Source of the DNA: an uncultured bacterium
GTDB taxonomy: Bacteria > Planctomycetota > Phycisphaerae > Phycisphaerales > UBA1924
NCBI GenBank assembly: GCA_903834785.1
Contig: CAILKP010000087.1
Location: forward strand, 32,373 to 96,372
Direction of reading: 5' to 3'
DNA length: 64,000 nucleotides
Made by a program: the position numbers and the translations under genes. Shown here piece after piece: positions 8,739 through 20,240 of this stretch. Under the pieces are notes generated by a model. The model was not told the DNA's origin. It saw nothing but the letters and a program-made list of their open reading frames with translations, and ran no database searches. Every line of letters starts with the position of its first letter. Position 1 is the first letter of the stretch.

Positions 8739-9112
8739 GAACGGACTTAAGTTCTCGGCCGCTTCACCCACAGGCGTGCTGGGAATATACACGGAGAAGT
8801 GAGAATGCCACGGCTGTCTTGGCCGGGGCCGGAGGCTGACATTTCGATTTCCCAGCGGCACAGCCGCCGTGGAGCTCTCGTCAGCTCGCAGGTCTTCGTT
8901 TCATTGGGTTCAACGGTTCCTCCACCAGCGTTGATTTGTGACCGCTTAACGCCGCACCGCGGCGTTTCTTGCCATCGTCCACAGTGTTTCATCGCACGTG
9001 TCTCCGGCACCCCAACGCGGGGAATCGCCGCTTCAAACGCCCACCCCAGCACGAGCGGTCGATAGTGCGTCATCGGCCGTCCGTGGTTACTGCAGAGAAA
9101 TGGAGTCCAAGA

Positions 9113-10849
9113 ATGAGCCTCTTTCGTTCCCCTCTTGCGTTGATCGCTGCGTCTGGCCTGGTGTGCGTGGCCCCCGCCGCCGCCCAGATGGTCGTTGACA
9201 TCCCGCTGGCCGTCGGCTTCCCCGCTCCCGGCCTTCCATCGGCGACGGTGATGAGCCTGCGGACCCCGACGACCAACGATTACTCCATCAAGGCCATGGT
9301 CGGCACCGTCGCCGGCCCCGGCATCAATACCTCCAACAACATGCTGCTGTGGCGTGTGGGCACCGTTGCCGAGCTGGTGGCCCGCACCGGCGGATCGATC
9401 GCTGGGCTGCCCTCGGGCGTAACGCTGTCGAGCATCGAGACCCCCACGGTCAACAACCTGGGCACGATCGTCTTTACCGGCACCCTGCAGGGTCCCGGCG
9501 TCAACGCGTGGAACAACCGCGCGATCTTCAGCGGTCGCCCGCGGTCACTGCGGGTCATCGCCCGCACGGGCGACGCCGCCCCGGAGCAGCCCGCCGGCAC
9601 CCTGTTCTTCACCTTTGACGCCCCCCGTCTGAGCGACACCGACAAGGTCATCTTCAGCTCGACGGTCACCGGAGCCGGCACCAACCTGGGTACCAACCAG
9701 CTCGTCTGCTACGGTGATGCCTCGCAGCTTCGGGCCCTGGCCCGCACCGGCGGCAACGTTCCGGGCATCCCCGGTGCCCGCTTTGCCATCCTGGGTGACC
9801 CGGTCATCAGCCCCACCGGCACGGCCGCCTTCACCGGCGTGCTGACCAACTTCGTCGGCGGCGTTGATTCCTCTAACGACGTCGGCCTGTGGACCGGCGT
9901 TCCCGATGCGATGGTTCTTAAGCAGCGGGCGGGCGCCGGCGTCCCGGCCATCACCTTCCCCGGCAGCATCGACACGATGTCGCCCGCCAGCATCAACGAG
10001 GATTCCGAGATCGGCTATACGGCCTTCCTCAATCCCCGTCTGCCCAACAACTATCCCAACACCCTGCTGCTCATCGAGCGGGCCGGCGGCACCGTCGCCA
10101 TCGCCCAGAGCACCCAGCAGGTTGCCCCGGGCGTTGAGATCGGCGCCATCGGCACCCCGCGCATGAGCGGTCAGGAGAACGTGGCGTTCATCTCCACGCT
10201 CTACGGCTCGGCCGTGGGCTCCAGCGACGACACCGCCGTGTTCATGAAGCTCGCCGGTGAGCTATCCATGCTTGCCCGCGAAGGCCAGCAGGCCGCCGAG
10301 TGCCCCGCCGGCGTCCGCTACGGCAGCTTCCTGGGCGTCATCGTCAACCGCAACGGTCGCGTCTGCTTCGTGGCGTCGCTGGTCGGCCCCGGCGTCGATG
10401 CGAGCAACGACCGCGCCCTGTTCGCCTGGGATCGCCTCAAGGGCATCGACATGGTCGTCCGCTCCGGCAGCTCCGCGTTCCTGAGCCCCACCGACACCCG
10501 CACTGTCGGCACCATCTCGGTGGTCATGGACTCGGGCAACCAGGACGGCAAGCCCACCTCGCTGGGTGATGACGGCGTGCTGATCTTCCAGATCCAGTTC
10601 ACCGACGGCTCCACCGCCGTGGCCGCCCGCAACATCAACCGCAAGCTGGCGGACATCGTTGACGGTGGCGGATTGTCGCCGGCCGACGGCACCGTCGACG
10701 GCAGCGACTTCATCGCCTTCATGAACGCCTTTGCCGTGGGTGATACGACCGCCGATATCGTCAACTCCACCGGCGAGGAGCCGCCGGATGGCACCGTTGA
10801 CGGCAGCGACCTGATCGCGTTCATCAACAGCTTCGCCTCGGACATGTGA
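9113..10849 (+). CDS. Secreted LARxG-repeat protein with C-terminal dockerin-like pair
   Basis: The 578-residue protein starts at ATG 9113, with GGAG (9102-9105) 7 nt upstream. The signal peptide is MSLFRSPLALIAASGLVCVAPAAAQ. Seven or so repeats of about 70 residues share the pattern TVNxxGTIVFTGTLxGPGVNxxNNxAIF...VIARTGDAAPE with the upstream gene. The C-terminus carries two dockerin-like segments, DGTVDGSDFIAFMNAFAVGD and DGTVDGSDLIAFINSFASD. These have the DxxxDGxxDxxDF calcium-loop spacing of the GC-type dockerin tail, but the protein ends Asp-Met instead of Gly-Cys. It is probably exported; the partner of the dockerin segment is unknown. Confidence 0.87.
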   Translation: MSLFRSPLALIAASGLVCVAPAAAQMVVDIPLAVGFPAPGLPSATVMSLRTPTTNDYSIKAMVGTVAGPGINTSNNMLLWRVGTVAELVARTGGSIAGLPSGVTLSSIETPTVNNLGTIVFTGTLQGPGVNAWNNRAIFSGRPRSLRVIARTGDAAPEQPAGTLFFTFDAPRLSDTDKVIFSSTVTGAGTNLGTNQLVCYGDASQLRALARTGGNVPGIPGARFAILGDPVISPTGTAAFTGVLTNFVGGVDSSNDVGLWTGVPDAMVLKQRAGAGVPAITFPGSIDTMSPASINEDSEIGYTAFLNPRLPNNYPNTLLLIERAGGTVAIAQSTQQVAPGVEIGAIGTPRMSGQENVAFISTLYGSAVGSSDDTAVFMKLAGELSMLAREGQQAAECPAGVRYGSFLGVIVNRNGRVCFVASLVGPGVDASNDRALFAWDRLKGIDMVVRSGSSAFLSPTDTRTVGTISVVMDSGNQDGKPTSLGDDGVLIFQIQFTDGSTAVAARNINRKLADIVDGGGLSPADGTVDGSDFIAFMNAFAVGDTTADIVNSTGEEPPDGTVDGSDLIAFINSFASDM

Positions 10850-10896
10850 TTCCCCGCTCGCCGCGGCAGGTGCCGCAGCGAAACCCTGTTCTTTCA

Positions 10897-10928
10897 ACGC
10901 CCCCGGCCCGCGCCGGGGGCGTTTTTAT
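10897..10928 (+). terminator. Rho-independent terminator
   Basis: A perfect 11-bp stem ACGCCCCCGGC (10897-10907) pairs with 10912-10922 around a CCGC loop and is followed by TTTTATT. It lies 48 bp after the preceding stop codon. Confidence 0.9.
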
Positions 10929-10992
10929 TCGTACCCGGCGGATGCCAGGTTCAGTCGGCACGCCACCGCCCGCCGGCCAATCATCACCCCTC

Positions 10993-11883
10993 ATGCCCCG
11001 CCGCTATGACATCCTGGCCGTCGACATTGACGGCACGCTCATTGACCACAACAACCGCGTCCACCCGCGCAGCGTCGAGGCCATCGCCCGGGCCCGTCAG
11101 GACGGCCTGAAGGTTGTCCTGTGCACCGGCCGCGCCCTGATCGAGTGCAAGTCTGTCATCGCCCTGATCAACCAGACCGACCCGGTGATTGTCTCCGGCG
11201 GCGCGGTGATCAGCGAGCCCGTGACGGGGCGCACCATCGAGCGGTTCACGATGCCCCTGGGGCTGGTCCGCCGCATCGCTGATCACCTGCTCAGCCGCCG
11301 CCACCCATCGCTGCTGCTCAAGGACCCCGACGCGGCCGGCTTTGACTACCTGGTCATCTCCCCCTGGGGGCCTGAGGCCCTGGACCCCGCCAGCCGCTGG
11401 TGGTTTGACCACATGGGCGTCCGTTGCCGGTTTGCCGAGAAGCTCGAGGACGATGATCACCCCGAGCACACCGTGCGCGTCGGCGCGTACTCGGCCAACA
11501 ACCCCGTTGCCGCACTAGCCACCGAGTTGCATGAGATGTTCCACGCCGAGGTCATGCTCCAGCACTTCACCGGCGTGCTGCTGCCCAAGGAACGCCGCGA
11601 TCAGGGCATCGAGTCCATCCACATCGTCGAGGTCTTCAACCCGCTGGCCGACAAGTGGCAGGCCCTGTCACGGCTCGCCGCGACGATGGGCATTCCGCGT
11701 GAGCGCATCGCCGCCATTGGCGATCAGACCAACGACCAGACCATGATCGGCAACGCCGGCCTGGGCATCGCCATGGCCAACGCCCATCCGTCCGTCGCCG
11801 CCGTTGCCGGCCGCACCTCGCTGTCTGCCGAAGACGGCGGCGTGGGTTTTGCCATCGACGAGATCCTCGCCGGCCGCTGGTGA
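10993..11883 (+). CDS. Cof-type HAD-IIB family hydrolase (phosphatase)
   Basis: This 296-residue haloacid dehalogenase superfamily phosphatase shows motif I as AVDIDGTLI (about 9-17, nucleophile and acid/base Asp pair). Motif II is VVLCTGR, the cap-region Lys is in LLPKERRDQGI, and motif IV is AIGDQTNDQTMI, which binds Mg. The order motif I - motif II - large cap - motif IV is that of the Cof/YbiV subfamily, which acts on sugar phosphates, nucleotides or flavin phosphates; the substrate cannot be read from sequence. ATG 10993 is chosen because it places the DxDGT motif at the usual distance from the N-terminus. The longer ORF start runs back into the upstream gene and terminator. Confidence 0.9.
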   Translation: MPRRYDILAVDIDGTLIDHNNRVHPRSVEAIARARQDGLKVVLCTGRALIECKSVIALINQTDPVIVSGGAVISEPVTGRTIERFTMPLGLVRRIADHLLSRRHPSLLLKDPDAAGFDYLVISPWGPEALDPASRWWFDHMGVRCRFAEKLEDDDHPEHTVRVGAYSANNPVAALATELHEMFHAEVMLQHFTGVLLPKERRDQGIESIHIVEVFNPLADKWQALSRLAATMGIPRERIAAIGDQTNDQTMIGNAGLGIAMANAHPSVAAVAGRTSLSAEDGGVGFAIDEILAGRW

Positions 11884-11938
11884 TTCCCCTCCTTCTGATC
11901 CCCCCGCTTCTGCCCGCCTGAACCCCTCCGACCTCCCC

Positions 11939-12793
11939 GTGCAAACCCTCGCCGAGATCAAGCTGCTGCTGGAAACCGCCGGCCTCTCGCCGCGCAAGGC
12001 GCTGGGTCAGAACTTCCTGATCGACAAGAACCTGATTACGCGCCTGCTCGACAGCGCCGAGCTTGCCCCCGGCCAGAGCGTGCTGGAAGTGGGCCCCGGC
12101 ACCGGCACGCTGACTGAGGGCCTGCTGGCCCGAAGCTGCCGCGTGGTGGCGTGCGAGCTTGACCGCGGCCTGGCCGCGATGCTCCGCACCCGCGTGCCCA
12201 CCCTTGCCTTTGAGGGAACCCCGCCGGTGGCCGACCGCTTCACGCTCGTCGAGGGCGACTGCCTGGGCAAGCACCGCTCACTGAACGCCGATGCCGCCGC
12301 GGCAGTAGGACCGGGGCCGTTCAAACTGGTGGCCAACTTGCCCTATGCCGCGGCGACGCCGCTGATGATCACCCTGCTGATCCACCACCCCGCCTGCTCA
12401 CTGCAGGCGGTGACGATCCAGAAGGAAGTCGCCGACCGCCTGATGGCCGCCCCGGCCACCGATGAGTACGGGGCGCTGTCCATCATCGCTCAGGCCGCTG
12501 CGGAGATTTCACTGATCGCCAAGCTCCCGCCCGAGTGCTTCTGGCCCCGGCCGGAGATCACCAGTGCCATGGTGCTTCTGCGGCGGCGGCCAACCCCGCT
12601 GACGGACAATCTCCCCGGGCTGCTGGACCTGTGCCAGCGACTCTTTGCCGCCCGGCGCAAGCAGATCGGCACGACCCTGGGGCGGGACGTTGCGCTGCCG
12701 GAGGGCATCCGGCCAGACCAGCGGCCGGAGCAACTCAGCGTTGAGCAGTTCATCACCCTGGAGCGTGCCCTGCGCACCGATGCGTCGCGTTAA
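11939..12793 (+). CDS. rsmA: 16S rRNA (adenine1518-N6/adenine1519-N6)-dimethyltransferase RsmA/KsgA
   Basis: RsmA dimethylates two adjacent adenines in helix 45 of 16S rRNA, using S-adenosylmethionine, late in small-subunit assembly. The sequence shows the family N-terminus SPRKALGQNFLIDKNL, the SAM-binding motif VLEVGPGTGTLTEGLL (about 47-62), the acidic residue in VVACELD, the catalytic NLPY (about 133), and the C-terminal helical domain. Its 284 residues match the family. The start is taken as GTG 11939, because upstream in-frame codons run into the previous gene; no Shine-Dalgarno is visible. It follows the HAD gene by 55 bp on the same strand. Confidence 0.95.
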   Translation: MQTLAEIKLLLETAGLSPRKALGQNFLIDKNLITRLLDSAELAPGQSVLEVGPGTGTLTEGLLARSCRVVACELDRGLAAMLRTRVPTLAFEGTPPVADRFTLVEGDCLGKHRSLNADAAAAVGPGPFKLVANLPYAAATPLMITLLIHHPACSLQAVTIQKEVADRLMAAPATDEYGALSIIAQAAAEISLIAKLPPECFWPRPEITSAMVLLRRRPTPLTDNLPGLLDLCQRLFAARRKQIGTTLGRDVALPEGIRPDQRPEQLSVEQFITLERALRTDASR

Positions 12794-12869
12794 GGCGACC
12801 GCAACGGTCAGCGTTCCCCGGCCCACCCCGCCCGGAGCCCCCTTCACCGCGGCATAACGTTGTACCGCC

Positions 12870-13226
12870 ATGGCCAGTCCCTTTGACAAAGCGTACTACG
12901 ACAAGCTGCGCGACTGGCGCACGCAGCGGACGCCGGATCTGGGCATCACCGGCATCATCCAGAAGATCGCCGACTCCACCCGCCGTCAGCAGCGAACCGG
13001 CGGCTTTGCCTGGTCGGCTCTGGACACGGCCTGCCCGCCGGAACTTCGCCGGGCCATCACCAGCGCGGTCGTCCGCCGCGGCGTGCTGACGCTGAGCATC
13101 CCCGATGCCGCGGCACGATTTCAACTGGATCGCTGGCTCCGCACCGGCGGCAAGACGGCGATTCTCACCGCCCTCCGCACGGCCTCACCGAGTTCACACA
13201 TCCTCAACATCCGCGCCACCGGTTAA
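12870..13226 (+). CDS. DciA/DUF721-like small protein
   Basis: This is a 118-residue soluble protein. The central part, with a conserved-looking WSALDTACPPELRR, then a beta-strand pair (GVLTLSIPDAAARFQLDRWL) and a C-terminal strand, resembles the DUF721/DciA fold, in which a Trp-containing helix is followed by a KH-like domain. DciA proteins help load the replicative helicase in bacteria lacking DnaC or DnaI. The assignment rests on pattern only and the protein is shorter than many members. The neighbouring rsmA and, further away, dnaX give no decisive support. The ATG at 12870 is the first in frame, 76 bp after rsmA. Confidence 0.45.
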   Translation: MASPFDKAYYDKLRDWRTQRTPDLGITGIIQKIADSTRRQQRTGGFAWSALDTACPPELRRAITSAVVRRGVLTLSIPDAAARFQLDRWLRTGGKTAILTALRTASPSSHILNIRATG

Positions 13227-13254
13227 CACACTCCGCCCCGCCCGCAACTTGATC

Positions 13255-13294
13255 ATTTGGCAACTTGGCCCTTTGGCAGTTTGGAAGTTTGACC
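13255..13294 (+). repeat. 8-nt-period TTTGGNNN array, copy 1
   Basis: Five consecutive octamers (ATTTGGCA, ACTTGGCC, CTTTGGCA, GTTTGGAA, GTTTGACC) end 6 bp before the ATG at 13301. The same period and core recur at 42482-42537 and 57237-57342. The period is 8, so it is not explained by coding constraint. Confidence 0.8.
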
Positions 13295-13300
13295 CGCCCC

Positions 13301-14155
13301 ATGCCCACCCCCACCGTCCGCATCATCTCCATCGGCGCCCTGGCTCGTCACCCGATGTGGGACGAGGCCGGCCCGGTGCGCACCGGCCATGCCACCTGCA
13401 CGCTCATCCGCTCCGGGGATGCCTGCATCATCGTCGACCCCGGCCTGCCGCCGGAGATCATCGCCGCCCGGCTCAACGAGCGCAGCGGCCTGCGTGCATC
13501 GGACATCACGCACGTGTTCCTGACGAGCTTCCAGCCCGACACCACGCGCGGGCTGCTGGCCTTTGAGAAGGCCCCGTGGCTGATCAGCAATCTGGAGCGC
13601 GAGGCCGTCGGCATCCCGCTGGTCGGCAAACTCAAGCTCGCTGTCGAGCAGAAGGAGCACGCCGTCCGCGATGAGCTGGCCCGCCAGATCTCGCTGCTGC
13701 AGCGCTGCAAGCCGGTCGATCGCGCCGGCGATGGCGATGCGGCACGCATGGCACCGGAGAACAACGAGCCCGATGCCGATGAGGATGATGACTACAACCA
13801 GGACGATGACTCCCGCGACGGGCAGGGCAGCGAGGCCGATGACCACGACCGCATCGCCGAGCAGTCACTGGCCCCCGGTGTGGACCTGTTCCCGCTGCCG
13901 GGCATCACCCCCGGCCTGTGCGGCCTGATCATCGACACCGGCGACCTGACCACCCTCATCTGCGGCGACGCGCTGGCCACCAGCGAGCACTACGCCCAGC
14001 GCAAGGTGCTGCCCCTGCCCTACAACCTGGAACAGGCCAAGGCCAGCTTCGCCGAGGCGATGCAGATCGCCGACATCCTCATTCCCGGCCGCGACAATCT
14101 GTTGATCAACGAGCTGGACCTGGGGCCGGGTGACGACGAGCTGCGCGGCCAGTAA
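13301..14155 (+). CDS. Metallo-beta-lactamase-fold protein with lost metal ligands
   Basis: The 284-residue protein follows the MBL-fold order: strand-rich N-terminus, IIVDPGLPPE loop, the position of the first ligand motif, the GITPG loop and the CGDAL loop. The canonical THxHxDH ligand motif is read here as TSFQPDT (about 75-81). Three of four ligands are therefore replaced and only Asp80 remains. The second ligand site, usually PGHTPGH, is PGITPGL. Between them lies an Asp/Glu-rich insertion (about 151-185). The aspartate of the third site (GDALAT) is kept. It is therefore probably not a di-zinc hydrolase and may act as a binding protein. ATG 13301 is used; there is no Shine-Dalgarno, and an octamer array lies immediately upstream. 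Confidence 0.8.
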   Translation: MPTPTVRIISIGALARHPMWDEAGPVRTGHATCTLIRSGDACIIVDPGLPPEIIAARLNERSGLRASDITHVFLTSFQPDTTRGLLAFEKAPWLISNLEREAVGIPLVGKLKLAVEQKEHAVRDELARQISLLQRCKPVDRAGDGDAARMAPENNEPDADEDDDYNQDDDSRDGQGSEADDHDRIAEQSLAPGVDLFPLPGITPGLCGLIIDTGDLTTLICGDALATSEHYAQRKVLPLPYNLEQAKASFAEAMQIADILIPGRDNLLINELDLGPGDDELRGQ

Positions 14156-14240
14156 GCCGCCTCCGCATCTTTGCCTGCACCGGTTCTCTTGCTTCTTCTC
14201 TCTGGTTTCTTTCACCTTTTTCTGCCTTCCTCCTCGCCCC

Positions 14241-15413
14241 ATGGCCAAAGCACCCACCGCTCCCAAGTCGCTCCCCGGCACGCCCGCCGATCACGATTAC
14301 TCCTTCCCGCCGGAGTTCGCGCCCCACTCGGGCACCTGGTTCAGCTGGCCGCGGCCGGAGGGAATCAGCTTCCCCGGCAAGCACCACACCGTGCCGGCCA
14401 ACCTGGCGGCCATCATCCGGGAGATCGCCCCGCGCGAGACCGTGCACATCAACGTGCCCAACGACAACTGGCAGCGCATCGTCACGCTCCAGCTGCTCGA
14501 GGGCGGCGTCAAGAAGAAGCACCTGGGCATCGGCGGCACCAGCAAGGGTGATGAACTCGTTGAGAACGACCCCAAGGCCGCCGTCCGGTTCCACCACATC
14601 CCCACCAACGAGTCCTGGTGCCGCGACCACGGCCCGGCCTTTGTGCAGCGCCGCACCCGTGGCGGCAAGCTGGAAACCGCCATCGTGGACTGGGGCTTTA
14701 ACGCCTGGGGCGGCAAGTACCCCCCCTACGACGCCGATGACAACGTGCCCACCCGCGCCGCCGCGGTGCTGGGCAAGCAGGTCAGCGGCGTGTTCTACCC
14801 CCGCGTCAAGGACCGCCCGGTCATCATGGAAGGCGGCGCCGTCGAGTTCAACGGCCGCGGCACGATCCTGACCACCGAGGCCTGCCTGCTGAACAAGAAC
14901 CGCAACCCGCACCTGACGCGCGTGGAGATCGAGCGGACGCTCTGCGAGTACTACGGCCAGCGTCACATCGTCTGGCTGCACGACGGCATCGTCGGTGACG
15001 ACACCGACGGCCACATCGACGACCTGGCTCGCTTTGTCAGCCCCAACACCATCGTCACCACGGTTGAGGATGACCCCAAGGACGCCAACTACCACATCCT
15101 CAAGGACAACCTCAAGCGGCTGGAGAAGGCACGCGACCAGGACGGCAAGCCGTTCCGCATCGTCACGCTGCCCATGCCCGGCGTTGTTGAGTTTGACGGC
15201 CAGCGGCTGCCGGCGACGTACGCCAACTTCTACTTCGTCAACGGCGCACTGCTGGTGCCCACCTACCGGCACAAGAAGAACGACAAGAAGGCGCTGAAGA
15301 TCCTGCAGAACCTGCTGCCCGACCGCGAGGTCATCGGCATCGACTGCACCGAGCTGATCTGGGGCCTGGGTGCGATCCACTGCCTGAGCCAGCAGGTGCC
15401 CAAGCTGAGCTAA
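14241..15413 (+). CDS. Agmatine deiminase / peptidyl-arginine deiminase-like protein
   Basis: This is a 390-residue member of the guanidine-group-modifying superfamily (PF04371 type). Such enzymes hydrolyse agmatine to N-carbamoylputrescine plus ammonia, or deiminate arginine-type guanidines. Characteristic elements are WFSWPRPEG near the N-terminus, ESWCRDHGPAFV, the WGFNAWGGKYPPYDAD stretch, EGGAVEFNG, GHIDDLARF (about 257-265, catalytic His and Asp), and the catalytic cysteine in GAIHCLSQQ (about Cys381). All catalytic residues are present, so it should be active. ATG 14241 is preceded by a pyrimidine-rich stretch without Shine-Dalgarno. No partner N-carbamoylputrescine amidase gene is adjacent, so the polyamine role is inferred from family only. 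Confidence 0.9.
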   Translation: MAKAPTAPKSLPGTPADHDYSFPPEFAPHSGTWFSWPRPEGISFPGKHHTVPANLAAIIREIAPRETVHINVPNDNWQRIVTLQLLEGGVKKKHLGIGGTSKGDELVENDPKAAVRFHHIPTNESWCRDHGPAFVQRRTRGGKLETAIVDWGFNAWGGKYPPYDADDNVPTRAAAVLGKQVSGVFYPRVKDRPVIMEGGAVEFNGRGTILTTEACLLNKNRNPHLTRVEIERTLCEYYGQRHIVWLHDGIVGDDTDGHIDDLARFVSPNTIVTTVEDDPKDANYHILKDNLKRLEKARDQDGKPFRIVTLPMPGVVEFDGQRLPATYANFYFVNGALLVPTYRHKKNDKKALKILQNLLPDREVIGIDCTELIWGLGAIHCLSQQVPKLS

Positions 15414-15460
15414 GCTGAGCAGCAACCAGCCGCACAATCCACGGTCCTGCCAAAACCAGC

Positions 15461-15508
15461 ACCGCCCGCGTGCCCCTTCAAAGCACACGGGCGGTCGTTT
15501 GTTTCTTG
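15461..15508 (+). terminator. Terminator between convergent genes
   Basis: A 13-bp stem with one mismatch (ACCGCCCGCGTGC, 15461-15473, against 15483-15495) and a 9-nt loop is followed by CGTTTGTTTCTTG. It lies between the convergent agmatine deiminase-like and PEP-CTERM genes. The T-rich tail favours plus-strand termination, but GTTTTGG on the other side may allow use in both directions. Confidence 0.75.
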
Positions 15509-15532
15509 AGTGTCGCGTACCCGACGATCGCG

Positions 15533-16654
15533 TTACCGCCGCCGGCCGCGCATCGACGCCAGCAGGCCGCCGACAGCCATCGTCAGTGCTGCACCCGGCG
15601 TCGGGATCGTCGCCACGAAGGCGATGTCCGTCATGCCGTCGCCCAGGGTGGCAAAGCCGGCAAACGAGCGGCCATCGCCCGACATCGCCGAGATTTCCAT
15701 GTAGCTCCAGTCACCGGGCAGCTGCACGTTGGCAGCGGCCAGGTAGCTTTGCAGCGTGGTGTAGCCACCCTCGCGGGTCCACACCGTCTCGCCATTCTCG
15801 CCGTAGCCGAACATGACGCCGCCGTCATCACTGACCGTGTCGATGCGGCTGAAGCCGGGCATCTCGACAAACTGCGAGCCGACACCACCGGCGATGGACC
15901 AATAGCCGCCAACGGTCTGCAGGAAGGCATTCTCGTCGCGATACGTTGAGAAGCCAACCACCGTGCGGCCGTCGCCGGAAATCTTCCGCGCGGCGGACCA
16001 GTCGGCGTTCACGCCCGTCGGCAGCACGCTCAGCCCGGTCGTTGAGGTCCACACCGTCGGCGTGGGTGCCTCGTAGATCGTGCGGTAGAAGTTGATCGCC
16101 ATCGAGGAGCCATCGCTGGAGACGGTGGTCACCATCGGGGTGCCCGCCGTCGGCAGCGTCGGCATGGTCATCACGCTGCCTTCATCCAGCCGCCGGGCAA
16201 AGCCGCCGCCGGTTGCCAGCGCGGGGTCAAAGCCCACCACCGACTGCCCGCTGGGGTTGGCGGCAATCGCCCGGAACGGCAGCAGTGTGGTCCCTGTGTT
16301 GGTGCCCACCGGCCCATACTTGGAGCCCGAGGGCAGCACGCCCACGGCACCGATCGAACCGATGGCGCGGACGCCGGTCAGGCCGTCATCGCTGACTGAG
16401 AGACCGACGGTGTAGTTATCAGGGTCCAGCACCATGCCGGAAGAATGCGAGAATGAGAACGCCCGCGGGGCCGAGTCGCCACCGGGGCCGTCAGAGACGA
16501 CGTAGCCGGTGAACGCCGCACCAGAGGGCGAGAAGCTGTTGACCTTGCCGTAGCGGTACTGGGAACCGGGCAGATTGATCGTCGTCAGCTGCGCTGACGC
16601 GCCTGAAACACTCACCAGCACTCCCGCCGCGACAACCAGAGCACACATTCTCAT
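15533..16654 (-). CDS. PEP-CTERM-type exported repeat protein
   Basis: The 373-residue protein starts at ATG 16654, with GGAG seven bases upstream. A signal peptide (MRMCALVVAAGVLVSVSGASAQ) is followed by beta-rich repeats of the HAF type, with patterns such as ISGDGRTVVGFS, VSDDGGVMFGYGENG and MSGDGRSFAGFA. The C-terminus, ATIPTPGAALTMAVGGLL followed by an Arg-rich end (RGRRR), has the three-part layout of PEP-CTERM sorting tails: a short P-x-P motif, a membrane helix and a basic tail. Such tails are processed by an exosortase in EPS-producing bacteria. No exosortase gene is in this window. The function of the mature domain is unknown. Confidence 0.85.
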   Translation of the reverse strand: MRMCALVVAAGVLVSVSGASAQLTTINLPGSQYRYGKVNSFSPSGAAFTGYVVSDGPGGDSAPRAFSFSHSSGMVLDPDNYTVGLSVSDDGLTGVRAIGSIGAVGVLPSGSKYGPVGTNTGTTLLPFRAIAANPSGQSVVGFDPALATGGGFARRLDEGSVMTMPTLPTAGTPMVTTVSSDGSSMAINFYRTIYEAPTPTVWTSTTGLSVLPTGVNADWSAARKISGDGRTVVGFSTYRDENAFLQTVGGYWSIAGGVGSQFVEMPGFSRIDTVSDDGGVMFGYGENGETVWTREGGYTTLQSYLAAANVQLPGDWSYMEISAMSGDGRSFAGFATLGDGMTDIAFVATIPTPGAALTMAVGGLLASMRGRRR

Positions 16655-17104
16655 CGGGAATCTCCAGTCCGAACACTCGCCGCGGCAGCACGCCAGTTCT
16701 GGCACGACACGTCGTGCCAGACCACCCGGCGGCGACCGCGGTACTCCAAGCCGAAGGGGGCAAACGCCCCATAGCGCTAGGACCTAGAACTAGATTATCA
16801 CAGCTTTTCGGCCTGACCAGTTTTCCCCGGCAGTTCCGGCGCGGAAGCCGCACTTTTACCATCGAGTTCGCAGCAGATACCCATTTTATCGGACACGTTG
16901 TTCGTAAAATGTTACATGTCGCTATTGGGCGTGAACTTGCCCCACCGGGCATCCCCAGGAGGCCCCCCCCCGCACCCCTCGCCTTGCCCCAGGCAGACCG
17001 TTGGCCGATGCCGCGGTGGGGGCCAACATCCAAGCACCCTTCCTCCCGCGTTCCTGAGCCCTTGGCCCCCGCCCCTGACTGCCCATCCACTTACACTCCC
17101 GGCT
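16655..17104. other. Divergent intergenic region between the PEP-CTERM gene and leuS
   Basis: This 450-bp stretch holds the inverted repeat at 16699-16720 and a second small one, CTAGG-A-CCTAG (16777-16787). It also has a GGGGC/GCCCC hairpin near 16757-16770 and AT-richer patches at 16788-16815 and 16880-16925 that could be promoters. A tRNA-Leu-responsive T-box is not recognisable. Confidence 0.4.
16699..16720. promoter_or_regulatory. Perfect inverted repeat upstream of the PEP-CTERM gene (operator candidate)
   Basis: CTGGCACGAC and GTCGTGCCAG form 10-bp arms separated by AC, centred about 56 bp upstream of the ATG at 16654. No T tract follows on either strand, so it looks more like a dimeric regulator site than a terminator. 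Confidence 0.4.
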
Positions 17105-20080
<2,976 letters not shown>

Positions 20081-20240
20081 CCGGCCCCGGAAAGTTCCCC
20101 GATCTGGCCCGCCGACCCGCGCGGTTGGGCCTCGCACGGGTCATTCCGTGGTTCGTTGCGCTGCGCTCACACAACTGCCGGATCGGTTGCCGGTAACATC
20201 ATCCGGCAAGCCCCGTTGCCCACACGCAAGGGAGAGCTTC

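Larger units (their letters stand above)
8512..9112. other. Intergenic region between the two LARxG repeat protein genes
   Basis: This 601-bp stretch contains the terminator at 8639-8672 and a promoter candidate at 8711-8738, which leaves a long leader of roughly 370 bp before the start codon at 9113. Short overlapping ORFs here have no recognisable features. I see no RNA gene, although the long leader leaves room for a regulatory RNA element. Confidence 0.45.

Noticed and set aside
13255..13294. CRISPR array or direct-repeat spacer structure
   Set aside because: The units are contiguous octamers with no spacers, and no cas gene is near.
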